From: Mangifera indica
Lineage: Eukaryota > Streptophyta > Magnoliopsida > Sapindales > Anacardiaceae
NCBI RefSeq assembly: GCF_011075055.1
Contig: NC_058151.1
Location: forward strand, 13,707,800-13,771,799
Direction: 5' to 3'
DNA length: 64,000 nt
Shown: positions 48,846-60,700 of the stretch, piece after piece
Numbering within the stretch: the first letter of the stretch is position 1
How the letters are laid out: each line of letters begins with the position of its first letter
The notes under the pieces: model-generated
The model's input: only the letters and a program-made list of their open reading frames with translations
Told to the model about the DNA's origin: nothing
Database searches by the model: none
Position numbers and translations under genes: made by a program

Positions 48846-50070
48846 AAGATATTTCTTATCTCCTAAATTGATTTTTATATTGTTTTAATAATTTGATTTA
48901 TATTTTGGGCAAATCAAAGAAAAAAAGAAGGGATAATTCATAAACTGAAGTACCGATGAGAACAAAACTGAAAAGCAATTATAGTTGAAAATTCTGTGTC
49001 TAATTTCATAGGCTTCTTCGAAAAGGTATGAAAATGAGAAAATGATGGTTGAGCTTTGTTTGGTTGGTTTGTTATTATGCATTAAAAGTGGCATTTAAGT
49101 ACAAGGGTGTTTTGGTCATTTCACCGGATACAGGCAAAATAGTCATTTAAATCTTAAACTAACAGAAACTGATCATTTTAACCTCTGATGGGTGAAATTT
49201 TGGATTTTTAAAAGATAGTGGATATGAGGATTAAACAGTAAACTTGGGTGGCAATAAATCGTTTGGCCCCACAAATAACCTAGCGAAATAAGACATGTTA
49301 TTAAATACTTACTTAATGCTTGCAAAAAGGTGTAACAAATTTTTTATTTAATACAAGTGAAACTTAAGCATAAATTCTGTGTTTGAAATCCAAGCTCATA
49401 GATAAAATGCATGAAACATCCATATAATATTAATTGAAATAAGAAAATACATAAAATCATAACAAATATAAAAATAATAATTTTATCCTTTATCTTCATA
49501 CAATTGCTCGGCTTGATCATTGATTCTGTCACATATCTCGTTACTAATATCTATCTATACAACCACGTAAAAGGAATGTACGAATGAAAATCATTCAATA
49601 AGTAAATGACATTTAGGTATCTTACACAAAACATGAAATTAAAGTTGGCGTTTCACTAATGAATCTTGGTGTGATCACAATTTGACACCATCGTGCCCTT
49701 AACATAGGTTATTTATAAAGATTTCTATGACATAAACTGATATCAATATATTTAACATTTTAGTGAAAGTACTTAACACTTTGCGTGTCTATTAATTATT
49801 GTGTCTTTAATACATTTTATATGACTTATTGAACTAACTTATTATGATACACTGGTCATGTAAGGAATTTAGTCACAATCTCTCCCTTACTACATATGCA
49901 TAACTACAAGATTGTTAACTGAAAAACCCATCTTTGAATGGTATGTGATGGAAGATTATGTAAGCATAAATGTACAACACTTTGGGCATGTCTGGCAGGT
50001 TACTTGGTGAGCGGGGTGAAATTCAATTTTATCCAATTGTTTACCTTTTTGATATTGCTTCAATTTTAAA
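48846..50070. repeat. 1.2-kb shared block, copy 3
   Basis: Homologue of 25790-27020 and 36923-38144. No gene apart from the LLGE exon candidate at 49988. Confidence 0.65.
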
Positions 50071-50943
50071 GCGGAAAATGACTATTTTCCACCCAAATTT
50101 TAGGCCAATCTCAAATCCACATTTATGGGAGATGAAAAACTCAAACTTTCACTCACGACTAAACTTCTGTTAATTTTTTTTGTTAAAAGGAGGTGTAAAA
50201 TAATTATTTTACTGTTTATATTAAAAGTTATAAAGTTTATTACTTTTCCCCACCCTTAGGTTTTAGAAATTAACATTTCACCTTTACTGAAAGTTTTCAA
50301 ACTTTGAAAAATAACATTTTCGCCCCAAAACCTAGGGTTTCCATATTTTTCAAAACTCAGCCGCTCTCATAACTTTTAAAAATAGCAGTTTCACCCCCAC
50401 TCTTCAACTTCATCTTTCGACATTGTCTCCGGCCTCCTCTTTCTTCTGGTGCGACAGCAGTGGCGCGACGAAGAGATATTTATCTCCTCGTCGCACAACC
50501 TAGATGACGAAGGATGACGTTTTGTCGCTCATTGCGTTTGGACGATGCGAAGACGAAGCTTCTTCCTTCATCTATTCTTGCAGATTTGGAAGACGAGGCA
50601 ACGAAGGTTATTCCTTCGTCGTCTTTTGTAGCTAGAGAAGTGACATCGGTGGAAAGCGTCATCTGTCGATGGTGGCCAGAGAAGGAAGCAAATTCTAAGC
50701 GTGAAATTTAAACTTTTCAAACTTTAAAGATGGGTTGAAGTGTTAGTATTTAAAACCTAGAGGAGGGAAATGATAAAACTTTTGAAATTTTAAAGTTTAT
50801 AGATAAAATGACAATTTTACCATTGTTACTAATTGAAAATTTAGATGATAATTTGGTCATGTGTGAGAGTTTGAGTTTTTCATCTCCCGTTTGTGTGACT
50901 TTGAGATAGGGCTGAAATTTGGATTGGAAATAGTCCTTTTCCC
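50071..50943. mobile_element. Non-autonomous Mutator-like element, copy 3
   Basis: 873 bp with ends GCGGAAAATGACTATTTTCC and GGAAATAGTCCTTTTCCC and the same AATTTTAAA target repeats. The left terminus has decayed relative to copies 1 and 2. Confidence 0.85.
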
Positions 50944-51155
50944 AATTTTAAATGATTAAATTGCTTCAAAATCAAACCATAAAACTTTAACTTGCCCTTA
51001 TTCTCTAATTAATTTTACTAGAACAGCATATGAATCTACTAATCATATTCAAAATTACAGCATAAATATCTAAATTTACACTTTTCCCTAGTAAAGCTAA
51101 TAAAAAGGAAATCCAATCTTCAACGAATTTGAAAGAAAGTAATTGAAGTTCTTAC

Positions 51156-51338
51156 GAATTTGACAAAGGCTTGGTTACGATTGGCGCCGACATTGCACTT
51201 GGTGTTAACGATCTTACAGAAGGGTTGACAAAGCTCAATGAGCTTCTTTTCCATACATTCCCAGGGAAGGTTCCGGAGATGGAGAACCTTCGACGGGGTC
51301 TGAGTGTATTGGAACTGCAACTGGCTAGAGGTTGACAT
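51156..51338 (-). pseudogene. PTB exon 1, orphan copy 4
   Basis: 183-nt exon with ATG, open frame (MSTSSQLQFQYTQTPSK...) and GT donor intact. No PTB exons 2-5 follow within the window; the Mutator-like element lies 200 bp downstream on the minus strand. It could give a short read-through transcript only. Confidence 0.8.
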
Positions 51339-53940
51339 CTAGATTTTGAGGACTTTTAGGGTTTGAATTTTCTTTGATTGTCTGGAAAATTTGGTGGTTT
51401 TCTCGGAAAAATTTTTTCCCTAAGGTGATGAGTCAGTTTTTGTCGGGTGTTGCTAGTGTAGGATTTTATATTGGTTAGAAGACACATTTGCTTCAACAAA
51501 ATTACTAATTTGGGCTTGCAACGAAACAGTCTCTAGCAATAATCTGGCGAGGGTATTATTGGAGTCTCTTCAATCTTTTTCTTCTATACTTTCTCATAGT
51601 GCATGGATCTTGAACCAATCAGTATTAACAGTCAACACGATATAATTAAAATTTAAAATAGATTAATTAAATATATTTATTTTAATTAATTTATTAAAAA
51701 TATTTATCAAATATATATATTAAATAATACTAAACAATAAAAGTTTTATGTTATTTGTGTTTTCCTAACCTAACTCACAAATTCAAGTTTACAAAACAGT
51801 ATGGTCTAAGAATTAGTTTTAAGTTCGAGTTTACATGTTTTGTCTAAAATAGATATTATCTTTATGATGGATCAAGTTTTACAATAATGGTCTTTTTATT
51901 TTTGTATAATAATTTAGATTTAAAAGGGATGAAAGTCTAAAATATGATTAAGAATGATTGTAATATCTAAATCGTTCGTATAAATGATTTATTCTATTTC
52001 AATGCAATGATGGTATTAAAGTAACTTCATTTGAACTATTGCACTAAAAGATATAGTTAATACAATCAAAACCATATCAATAACCCAAATATGATAATCA
52101 AATTGTATATCAAAAATTTAATTTTTTATATAGTGTATTATATGATAAATCTTTTAAAAAATAAAATAATAAAATAATTAACATATCATTGTTTTAAAAA
52201 AAAATCATATACACTCTTAAAATTTTAAAATTTTTCATATACACTCTTACTGTATCATTTTTAAAAAAATATATATATGATATGTATCAATAATATGTAT
52301 CATATTGTTGGATATGTATTATATCATATGATACGTTTACTGTATCGTATTAGCTTAATATACCTTATGATATATATTATTTTTCACTTCTATTATAACA
52401 TTTCATAAAATTCGTATCGCATATGATAAAATACTAACAATTATAAGCCCCAGTCAGTTAGGGAAATTGTTTAAAGTTTTTCTAGTTATCATATGAAAAA
52501 ATAAGTGAGAGTAATTCATCCTATATAGTAAAATATAGGCACATAAGGAAAAAAAAGTTATTTACTGGTTACCTGGTATGCAATCAACTAAATTTTGAGA
52601 CACTCTTCAAACCAATCGTAAACTTTATTAAGATAAGGTTTTGTTTGATTTCAACCCTCAAATGTTTGAAGGATAAAGAGGTTATTAAACTAGTGCTTAA
52701 ATTTAAAAATTTGATACTTTTGAGTTCAAGTTTGGGTTTTAGGGTGTTTAATTCTTCAAATTTACAAGTTTAAATTTTTTGATACAAAATGATATTGTTT
52801 TAATCAATTTACATTAAATGCGTTATTTTAGTAACGAATTGAGCTCAAAACTCGATTTTTGGTTGATTTTGGCTTGATTACAGTATCAAGCATAATTCGA
52901 TACTGTAGTTGAACTTGAGTTCAACTTCTCTTAAGTTGCATTGAGTTTAAGTTGGTTTGAGATGAATTCATCAAGTTTAACTTTTTTAAAATTAATCAAA
53001 TTTGAGTTAATCTAAACTCGAGTTGACTACCTAATTCGAGTTTGTATCTCCTTCTATTGACTTATTCTCACCCGTCGATGATATTGATTCTTTCTGATGA
53101 AGATAAAATTGTTTTTGTCAAATTAATTTTGTTTTGGGCAAAGATAATTTCATCTTCTTCATAAACAAAGAAGGTCTCACAGAAAAGATAAACATTATAT
53201 AAAAATTTCTACATAGGGAACAAGTCTTTTAGTCATTTAAAATACATTTGGCTGAGCTTAGGGTCTACGGTGTGGCCTCTGTAATTGCATGGCCTTCTCT
53301 TTAAATATCTTCTTCTAATTAAATAATAGACTTAACTAAAAGGTCAAGTAGAAAAGGCAGCTAATTCTGTGGTACCGAAGCCAGCCTTAGCAACAGGGAG
53401 CTGATGTTTTCTGTCATTTATACATCTGAAGATAAGGCAGATTGAGAAAAAACAATTCAGTGAATTTTAGGTTATTTAAATGGAGAAATCTCATTAATAT
53501 CATATACACAAATCAACACAATGCACAGGTTAAAAAAAAAATGACTAAAGATGATTTTATCTTAAACAATTTTTATAAATGATAATAATATTGAATTTAT
53601 AAAATTTCACCTATAAAATCAATAACAATAAATTTGTAAATTTTTTAATAAAAAAATTAAAAATATAAATTTACACAATGTGCATGTTAAAAATATAATA
53701 ATTGAAAATGTTTTTATCCATAATAATTTTTATAAAAGATAATATTATATTTAAGAAAAATCATTAAATCATATGGTGATAAAAACTAAAACAATTATAT
53801 ACTTCTATATGAAATTATCCTTTCTATTTGATTTTTTTTTAGATAATCATTATCATTTCGAATGAATTCTTAGTCATCTTTTGTAGTTTGAAAAAAATTA
53901 GACTTGCTCTTTGCCATAAATACTCCCCTAAAAATTATAT
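51339..53940. other. Divergent intergenic region, copy 4
   Basis: Near-identical to 39395-42000. Between about 53060 and 53940 almost no differences from 41130-42010 are visible, the highest identity in the window and a sign of very recent duplication or gene conversion. Confidence 0.6.
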
Positions 53941-54001
53941 AAAGATCATGCAGGCTAATGAAGAAGTAATTTCTAGTTCGTTTCATTTTCTTTGGCTAAA
54001 G

Positions 54002-54708
54002 ATGGAGGAAAAACAATTGCAGCATCTCACTCTGGACAAGAAAGAAATTTACCACACAGTACTTATTCTACTTAATCAATTTTTAACACCCATCTAATTA
54101 TATTATTTATTTATTTTTTTAATTATTTGGTTTTAATCTTTTAGGTTGCTTTGATTGTGTTTCCAAAATTGTTTTTATTCGTGGCCATTGTATTAGTTGT
54201 TTGAGAATTCTCCTCTTTCTCACCCGGAGAGACAGTATATTGGAGCTGCATTTCTATTTTTAATAATTTGCATCACAATCATTTGTTTTCGACTAGCTAA
54301 GACAAAGCTGACGAATGCCCTTAAATATTTACAGGGGGTAATATATATTTATTCGTGTAATTATTCAAAGGTCGACTAACCCCTTTGAAAAATTTTCAAA
54401 TATAATTCTAATAATTTTATTTGTGTGTGTTTCAAAAGAGAGACTTGGAATATCTGAAAAAATGTGATTTTCCTATCAGAGTGTATGGATGGCAATCATT
54501 TGCTTCGATGATTATAATTTTAGTCTTTGATTTGTCGATAACATTTTTGTTTGGATTCCTGATTAGATTGAAAGAAAGGGAGGTGATATATTATAGTGCT
54601 ATGATGGGGATTATTACCGGAATACTGTACTTTGTCCGAGAGGTTGAGTTAAAAGTTGATGAGAATCGAGGTAAAGGGGATGATAATTCATCTGTCCTTT
54701 GTCTTTAG
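54002..54708 (+). pseudogene. Membrane-protein family copy H (subfamily I)
   Basis: Exons 54002-54058, 54145-54337 and about 54436-54708. Exon 1 (MEEKQLQHLTLDKKEIYHT) and its donor are intact. Exon 2 has TGA for Trp (54202-54204) and a 1-base insertion, both shared with copy E. The intron-2 acceptor AG is changed to AA (54434-54435), although an AG three bases later would lose one Lys in frame. Exon 3 is open to the family's normal TAG with FVREVELKVDENRGKGDD. Without the exon-2 lesions it would be intact. Confidence 0.85.
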
Positions 54709-55670
54709 ATGATTTGTTTTGTTATTTCTTTTTTTTTTTTAATTTTGTGTTTAAAGCCATGCGAGGCTTCAAAATGTTCTACTGCATAAATTTTTAATAT
54801 TTATTTTTATATAAGTGAAAATTGGAGGATCAAAATAAAAATCTTGTGAATTTTTTTTTTAAAATTTTAATGGCATATCTTGTAATTTTTTATATAATGA
54901 ACTGTTTTTTTTTTTCTGACAATTTCTCCTTTTTTTTTTTCATAGAATAAACATTCATTTGCTACTGAAAGTGATAGAGGAACAAAAGCTAAAGTAATTT
55001 GGCAGCAAGATGGTCTCAATAATGAATGTTTCACTTAATAATTTAATAAAAAATAAAAATAAAGTTTAACTATTTGTTAAACTGATATTAATGATTTTTC
55101 AAAAATTTAAATATTTATTTATCATATAATTTATATTAAAAATTTTAACTAATAATATTAAAATAAATAAAATTTTATTTTATGTTTTTAGTTTAATTTA
55201 AAAATTTATAATTTCCCTTCCTAACAACCTCCCATGTTGACCGTCGATTTGTGTGATGAATCAACACAGATTCATTACCACTTTTACCCCTCGAAGAGTC
55301 TTTTCCCGTTGCTTTCATTCTTAATCCTCCGTAAATGTCCTCTTTTATCGGAACACAAGGAAAAATGACCAACTGAATTATTGAACACTCTGAAAAGCAG
55401 TAGACTTTGTTGCCCTAGACGTGGAAAAAACACAAACTGAACAAGAACAGAACTTCCTGCCAGTCGCTGTTTCTATAACAAAGGGAATAGACCCAATAGA
55501 GAACATCCAAGTGTTCAATAAAACGGCTCAACATAAAAACAGAGTAAATATAAAAACTTAAAAATTTTATTTTAAGAATTAGAAACGACTCTACTGAAAA
55601 ATGTAGTGATGGGAACTATTAGCGGAATCTCGAACTTTGTTTGGGGGGTTTGGTTAAATGTTGATAGAAG
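54709..55670. pseudogene. 3' flank of copy H joined to an exon-4 scrap
   Basis: 54709-55603 is homologous to 42777-43730. At about 55604 it switches to the end of a subfamily-II last exon (gggaactattagcggaatctcgaactttgtt) with broken frame. Another deletion joint. The leader-like minus region is cut off by it. Confidence 0.7.
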
Positions 55671-55798
55671 TTTATAGAATTAAATTACTAAATTTCTAAT
55701 TCCATTGATAATGCTTGCCAAACCATTTAATTATATTAACATATTTAAAATTTTTAACATAAAAAAAAAAGAGATATACTCAATTAGATTTGAATTAT

Positions 55799-56448
55799 TT
55801 AATAATTCAACGGTTGTAATTCTATCTCTTCTGGTTGTCGTGGTTGTGAATATGTTAGTGTTTCTGTTGGTGGTGCCTCTGGTGCTTCTGGAGGTGCCTC
55901 TGGTGTTTCTGGAGGTGCCTCTGGTGTTTCTAGAGGTGTCTCTGGTGCTTCTGGAGGTACCTCTGGTGCTTCTGGAGGTGCCTCTGGTGCTTCTGGAGGT
56001 GCCTCTGGTGCTTCTGGAGGTGCTTCCGGTGGTGCCTCTGGTGCTTCTGGAGGTGCTTCCGGTGGTCCCTCTGGTGCTTCCGGTGGTGCTTCTAGAGGTG
56101 CTTCCGGTGGTCCCGTTGGTGCTTCCGGTGGTGCTTCTGGAGGTGCCTCTGGAGCTTCCGGTGGTGCTTCTAGGTCTGGTACTTCAGTTGTCCTTCTAAA
56201 ATAAAAAGTAAAAAATAATAAATAAAATTAAAATCAAAATAACTATTTAAAACCTTTATATATAATTAAAATTTAATTTACCTGTTGCAAATATGCCTGG
56301 CAAAGTCTATAATTCTTGTGTATAAACAAATTGTGGCAATCGCAACACAAATTAGATCAGCACCAAAATCGTACCAATTTAATGTTATAAGAGCCTGAAT
56401 CGCAAAAGTTAGATATTGCATTAGGATTGTATCAATTACATTTAGCAT
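55799..56448 (-). CDS. Family-P protein: membrane segment plus Pro-Glu-Ala repeat tail
   Basis: Two exons on the minus strand. Exon 1 56282-56448 (MLNVIDTILM..., ending ICN plus two bases) has two hydrophobic stretches (about residues 5-24 and 30-43) and donor cag|gtaaat. Exon 2 55799-56195 follows a 'tattttag' acceptor, and the phases join. The tail begins RRTTEVPDLEAPPEAP and holds about 20 imperfect PPEAP/PEAP units, ending ETLTYSQPRQPEEIELQPLNY before TAA. Total about 187 residues. The minisatellite keeps this frame open throughout, and the opposite strand also stays open because the unit length is a multiple of three. Homologous exons lie in both arms of the inverted repeat at 7-10 kb but without PEA repeats. 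The start is uncertain: an acceptor near 56390 could mean earlier exons have been lost. The family is not recognised. Confidence 0.45.
55868..56172. repeat. Minisatellite encoding the PEA repeats
   Basis: Tandem 15-18-bp units such as GGTGCTTCTGGAGGTGCC. GC-rich against an AT-rich background. Confidence 0.9.
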
Positions 56449-56496
56449 TCTACTCTCCAAGTTTCTGTTTTGAACAGCTGCATTTTTAAGTTGAAA

Positions 56497-56723
56497 CAGA
56501 AGAGGGTGCTTGTTGGAGCTGTATTTGCATTTTTAATAAGTTATATCTTATTCATATGTTTTCAATTAACCAAGACAAAATTGATGAACACCCTTAAATA
56601 TCTCCGAGAGGTTGTATATATTTATTTTCAGAAAAATTTTCAAATATAATTCTTTGATTAAATTTTATTTTTGTGTTTCAGATGAGAGATTTAGAACATC
56701 TGAAAGAATATGATAATTCCAAG
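56497..56723 (+). pseudogene. Membrane-protein family copy I, internal exons only
   Basis: Second half of exon 2 (about 56497-56610, VLVGAVFAFLISYILFICFQL) and the micro-exon (56682-56723, MRDLEHLKEYDNSK) with intact GT-AG borders. Exon 1 and exon 4 are missing. The 5' border abuts the family-P upstream region. Confidence 0.75.
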
Positions 56724-57758
56724 GTAACTTATTTATAGTGCAAATATAAATGAATTTAAAATTTAGAAATTTAATTTTATTATTATTTAGAAGTACGCCT
56801 CTAGTTTGGGTAAAAATGAAATGCACTTAGATAAATTGTAAAACTGAAAGATAAAACATAAGGGGATTAAGTTTAAATAAAAGTAAAATATAATAAATCA
56901 ATTAAAAATAAGAAAATATAGAAAAATGTTAATGCAAAATTTTAAGAGTTATATTTAAAGGTGTCTATGGTTTAATATTATATTATTAATGAAAAATCAT
57001 CCTTATGCATAAAAAAAAATGCTATTAGTTTTGTATTGGAGAGAATGAAGGAAAATTACAAGTTCTCTCCATAAAGGCCAAAGGACGTTGCATAAAGTTA
57101 ATTTCATGCAGCATAAAAGAAAAATAAAGCCTGCCAGCACTAGTAGACAAATAAATATGCACTGGCCGGTACAATCGAATTAACAAACGAATATTTTATT
57201 CGTTTTAAAAAAAATCTGCAAAAACTTTAATGTAGACGGTGTGATGTCAGGAAAAGTTTGCATTATCTCATGTGAGCGCAACATGTGGAGAATGTCGTTG
57301 GCTGTAATCTTATTTTTTGTCGATTTGTGACGAAAATCATTGGGTCTTGTCAATGACCTGAACGAATAGAGTGGTGAAACCTGGAGGGCTCTTTTGCCAT
57401 TAAGTTTCAATTTTGAAAAAATCCACAAATTAAAAAAAGGAAATTAAAATTTTTCACCTTATTTTATTCTGTGTATACATATATATCACTTATTTTAAAA
57501 CTTAAATAAATATATCATAACAATAATCTATTTTTCTAAAATATCCTCTTGAAATGACCCATACATAAATTCTCTCTTCTTTCTTAGCTTTCAAATAAGG
57601 AAAAAATCCTTGTAATATTAAAAAAATAAATTATTAATAAAAAAAACACGTGATTGAACAATAAACTCATGAGAAAACCATTATAAAAGATTCAATTTGG
57701 ATACAAAGGAGGGAGAAAGAAAAATTGTTAAATTTATTAAGAGAATTAATATTTACTG
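56724..57758. other. Intergenic with a degenerate leader repeat
   Basis: About 57070-57430 is a diverged copy of the G-box leader block (gtgatgtcaggaaaagtttg), but the G-box is CATGTG. The remainder is AT-rich without features. Confidence 0.5.
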
Positions 57759-60700
57759 TAAAGACTTCATAGCAAAATCATCCGCATTCAGGTTAATTTT
57801 GACCTAACCTGCATGTTATGTGTTTTCTTTATGAACAATTGAAAATTAAATAAGTATAGTATATTTATGTTTATAATTTGCACATATATATAGAAGCAAG
57901 CAAAACTTCTGTGTGAATATCTGCATGAGTCATTTCAAGAGGGGTATTTTAGAAAAGTGAATTATTATTGTGGTATATTTATTTAAGTTTTGAAATGAGT
58001 AGCATATAAGTATATACGAATTAAAATAAAGTTAAAAATTTTAATTTTCTATTAAAAAAAGATTTTTTATTTATTAATACGAATTCAGACGAAAGTTGAA
58101 GAAAGAAGACCAAGTCTTTTGGGCTTGCACTTTCCATTTCTTTTGCATTGAGAGAGAGTGTTTTTTATATTGCTTTAATAGTTTGATTTATATTTTGGGC
58201 AAATCAAGGAAAAAAGAAGGGATAATTCATAAATTGAAGTACCGATGAGTCAACTTAAAATGCAAAAACTCTATTTATTGGGCTGGAGAACAAAACTAAA
58301 AAACAATTGTACTTGAAAATTCTGTGTCTAATTTCATAGGATTCTTCGAAAAAGTATGAAAATGAGAGAATGATGATTGAGCTTTGTTTGTTATTATGCA
58401 TTAAAAAAGTGAGGAAATTGACATTTAAATACAAGGGTAATTTGGTCATTTCATCAAACACAGGTAAAATAGTAATTTAAATCTTAAATTAGCAGAAATT
58501 ATTCGTTTTAACCCGGAGACTTTGGATTTTTTAAAAAATAGTGAATATGAGTTTGGAAAACAGTAACCTTGGGTAGCAATAAGTCCTTTGGCCTCAGAAA
58601 TAATTCTTCTTGTGACACCCCCTACGTACGTGAACTAATAATTAAAAACAATGGAAATAATACATGTTATTAAATACTTACTTAATTCGCGCGTAAAAAT
58701 GTGTAATAAATTTTTTATTTAATAAAAGTGAAACTCAAGCATAAAGTCTCTGTCTAAAGTCCGAGCTTATAAATAAAGTGCATCAAACATCTGCATAATA
58801 TTAATAAAAATAACAAAATACATAAAATCATAAAAAATTTAAAAGTGATGATTTTGCTCCTCATCTTTATACAGTTGCTCCGCTTGATTGTTGATTTAGC
58901 CACATGCCTTGTTACTAATATTTACCTATAAAACCACATAAAATGAATATGTAAATAAAAACATTTAATAAATAAGTGATATTTGAGTACCTTAAATAAA
59001 ACATGAAACTAAAGTTGGCATTTTACTAATGAATCTTGATGTGATCACAATTTGATACCCTTTTACCCGTAACATAGGTCATTCAGAAAAATTTCTAAAG
59101 CATAAACTGATCTTAACATATCTGATATTTTAGTGAAAATAGTTAATACCTTGTATATTTATTAATTATTGTGTCTTACGCATATGTTATACGTCCTATT
59201 AGATTAACTTATTATGATACCTTGACCATATAGGGAATCTAGTCGCAATCTCTCCTTCACCACATACGCATAACTACAAGATTGTTAATTGAAAAACCAT
59301 CTTCGGATGGTCCTTATGTGAGCATAAATGTCTAACCCTTTGGACATGTCTGGCAGGCTACTAGGTGAGCAGGGTGAAATTCAATTTTATCCCATTGTTT
59401 ACCTTCTTGATATTGCTTCAATTTTAAATTATTAAATTGCACCTGCATACAATTTCTTATTTTTGTATTAGTTCAAATTAACGTGACATGTGATTAGAAA
59501 TGAATTTGAATCAAATTAAAATAAAAATCAGTGCAAATTTGATTCAAATACATGATATTTAGTATATTAGTTTGTTTCAATCGATGTATAATATAATTGG
59601 ATGAGATGTTTATTTCAATTGGTGTATAATATAATGTTTAGTTTAATTACTTTGTTTCAATTGGTGGGAGTCCTCAATAGTATGAATAATGTAATCGATC
59701 AGTCATCGATGAGTGAACAATCTTTTCAATAAGATAAACAATATTATCAAGATTGGTGTATAATATAATTGGATTAGATGTTTGTTTCAATTGGTGTATA
59801 ATATAATGTTTAGTTTAATTACTTTGTTTCAATTGGTGAGAGTTTTCAATAGTATAAATAATATAATCAATCAGTCATCGATGAGTGAACAATCTTTTCA
59901 ATGAGATGAACAATATTGTCAAGAAAATAAATAAGTTAAATTGTCAAATTAGAGTTTCAATTTGAGTTTAACTTTTTTGAGTCGAATAATTGATTCAAAC
60001 CGAATAAACTTGATTAATCAAAATATAACCTAAAGTGGTTAGATAATATTTTTGTAAGGAAAAATTAGTAAAATAACAGATTAATTTGTAATTTATTTTT
60101 TTTACAATAAGAAATCCTATTTGAGTCAATTCACTTTTTTGGTGTTTAATCAAAAATTATCTTTTTGATATAATCTTATTTGAATTAATTATATCAAATA
60201 GATGAAAACCTAAATCTAATAATTAGTTTTATAATTGTTACGTTAGATAAGTCAATCTCTCATATTTATTCTAACATGTTTGAGAAAGTCATGGACAAGA
60301 ATTTTATTAAACTTTCACTTGCCTTAATTTACACTTGAACTATTATTAATCATACATAATAAAGGCTGTAATTTAGGTAGTGAGTTTAATTAGGGATGAC
60401 AACGGAAATGAGTGGGGTTGAATATCCTATTTTCTGTCTTGTCCCCGTCCCTACAAAGGATATTAATCCTCATTCTCCACCCATTCCTTTCACAAAGATT
60501 AGGGTTGACAATGAATTCCTATCCCCTTTTTGCAAAAGAAAATCCTCTTCTTATCCCTTGTGAAAAAAAAAATACTTTCTATACCTTCCAAATGTAATAT
60601 AAATATATTAAATAATAAAATTAACTAAAATTAGAATTAATATACTATTTTAAATATAAAAAATAACATATGTTAATTATCTTAATATATACAACAAAAA

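Noticed and set aside
38571..50711. ORFs in the Mutator-like elements as a transposase or captured gene
   Set aside because: About 65 codons, without catalytic or zinc-finger motifs. The element is too short to be autonomous, and I could not identify any captured gene.
32624..51338. Orphan PTB exon-1 copies as intact PTB genes
   Set aside because: Only exon 1 and part of intron 1 are present in each unit. No exon 2-5 sequence follows on the minus strand.
55705..56199. Plus-strand Val-Pro-Leu repeat ORF of 164 codons
   Set aside because: Antisense shadow of the minisatellite. The minus-strand frame has matching splice signals, homologous exons elsewhere and a non-repeat C-terminus.
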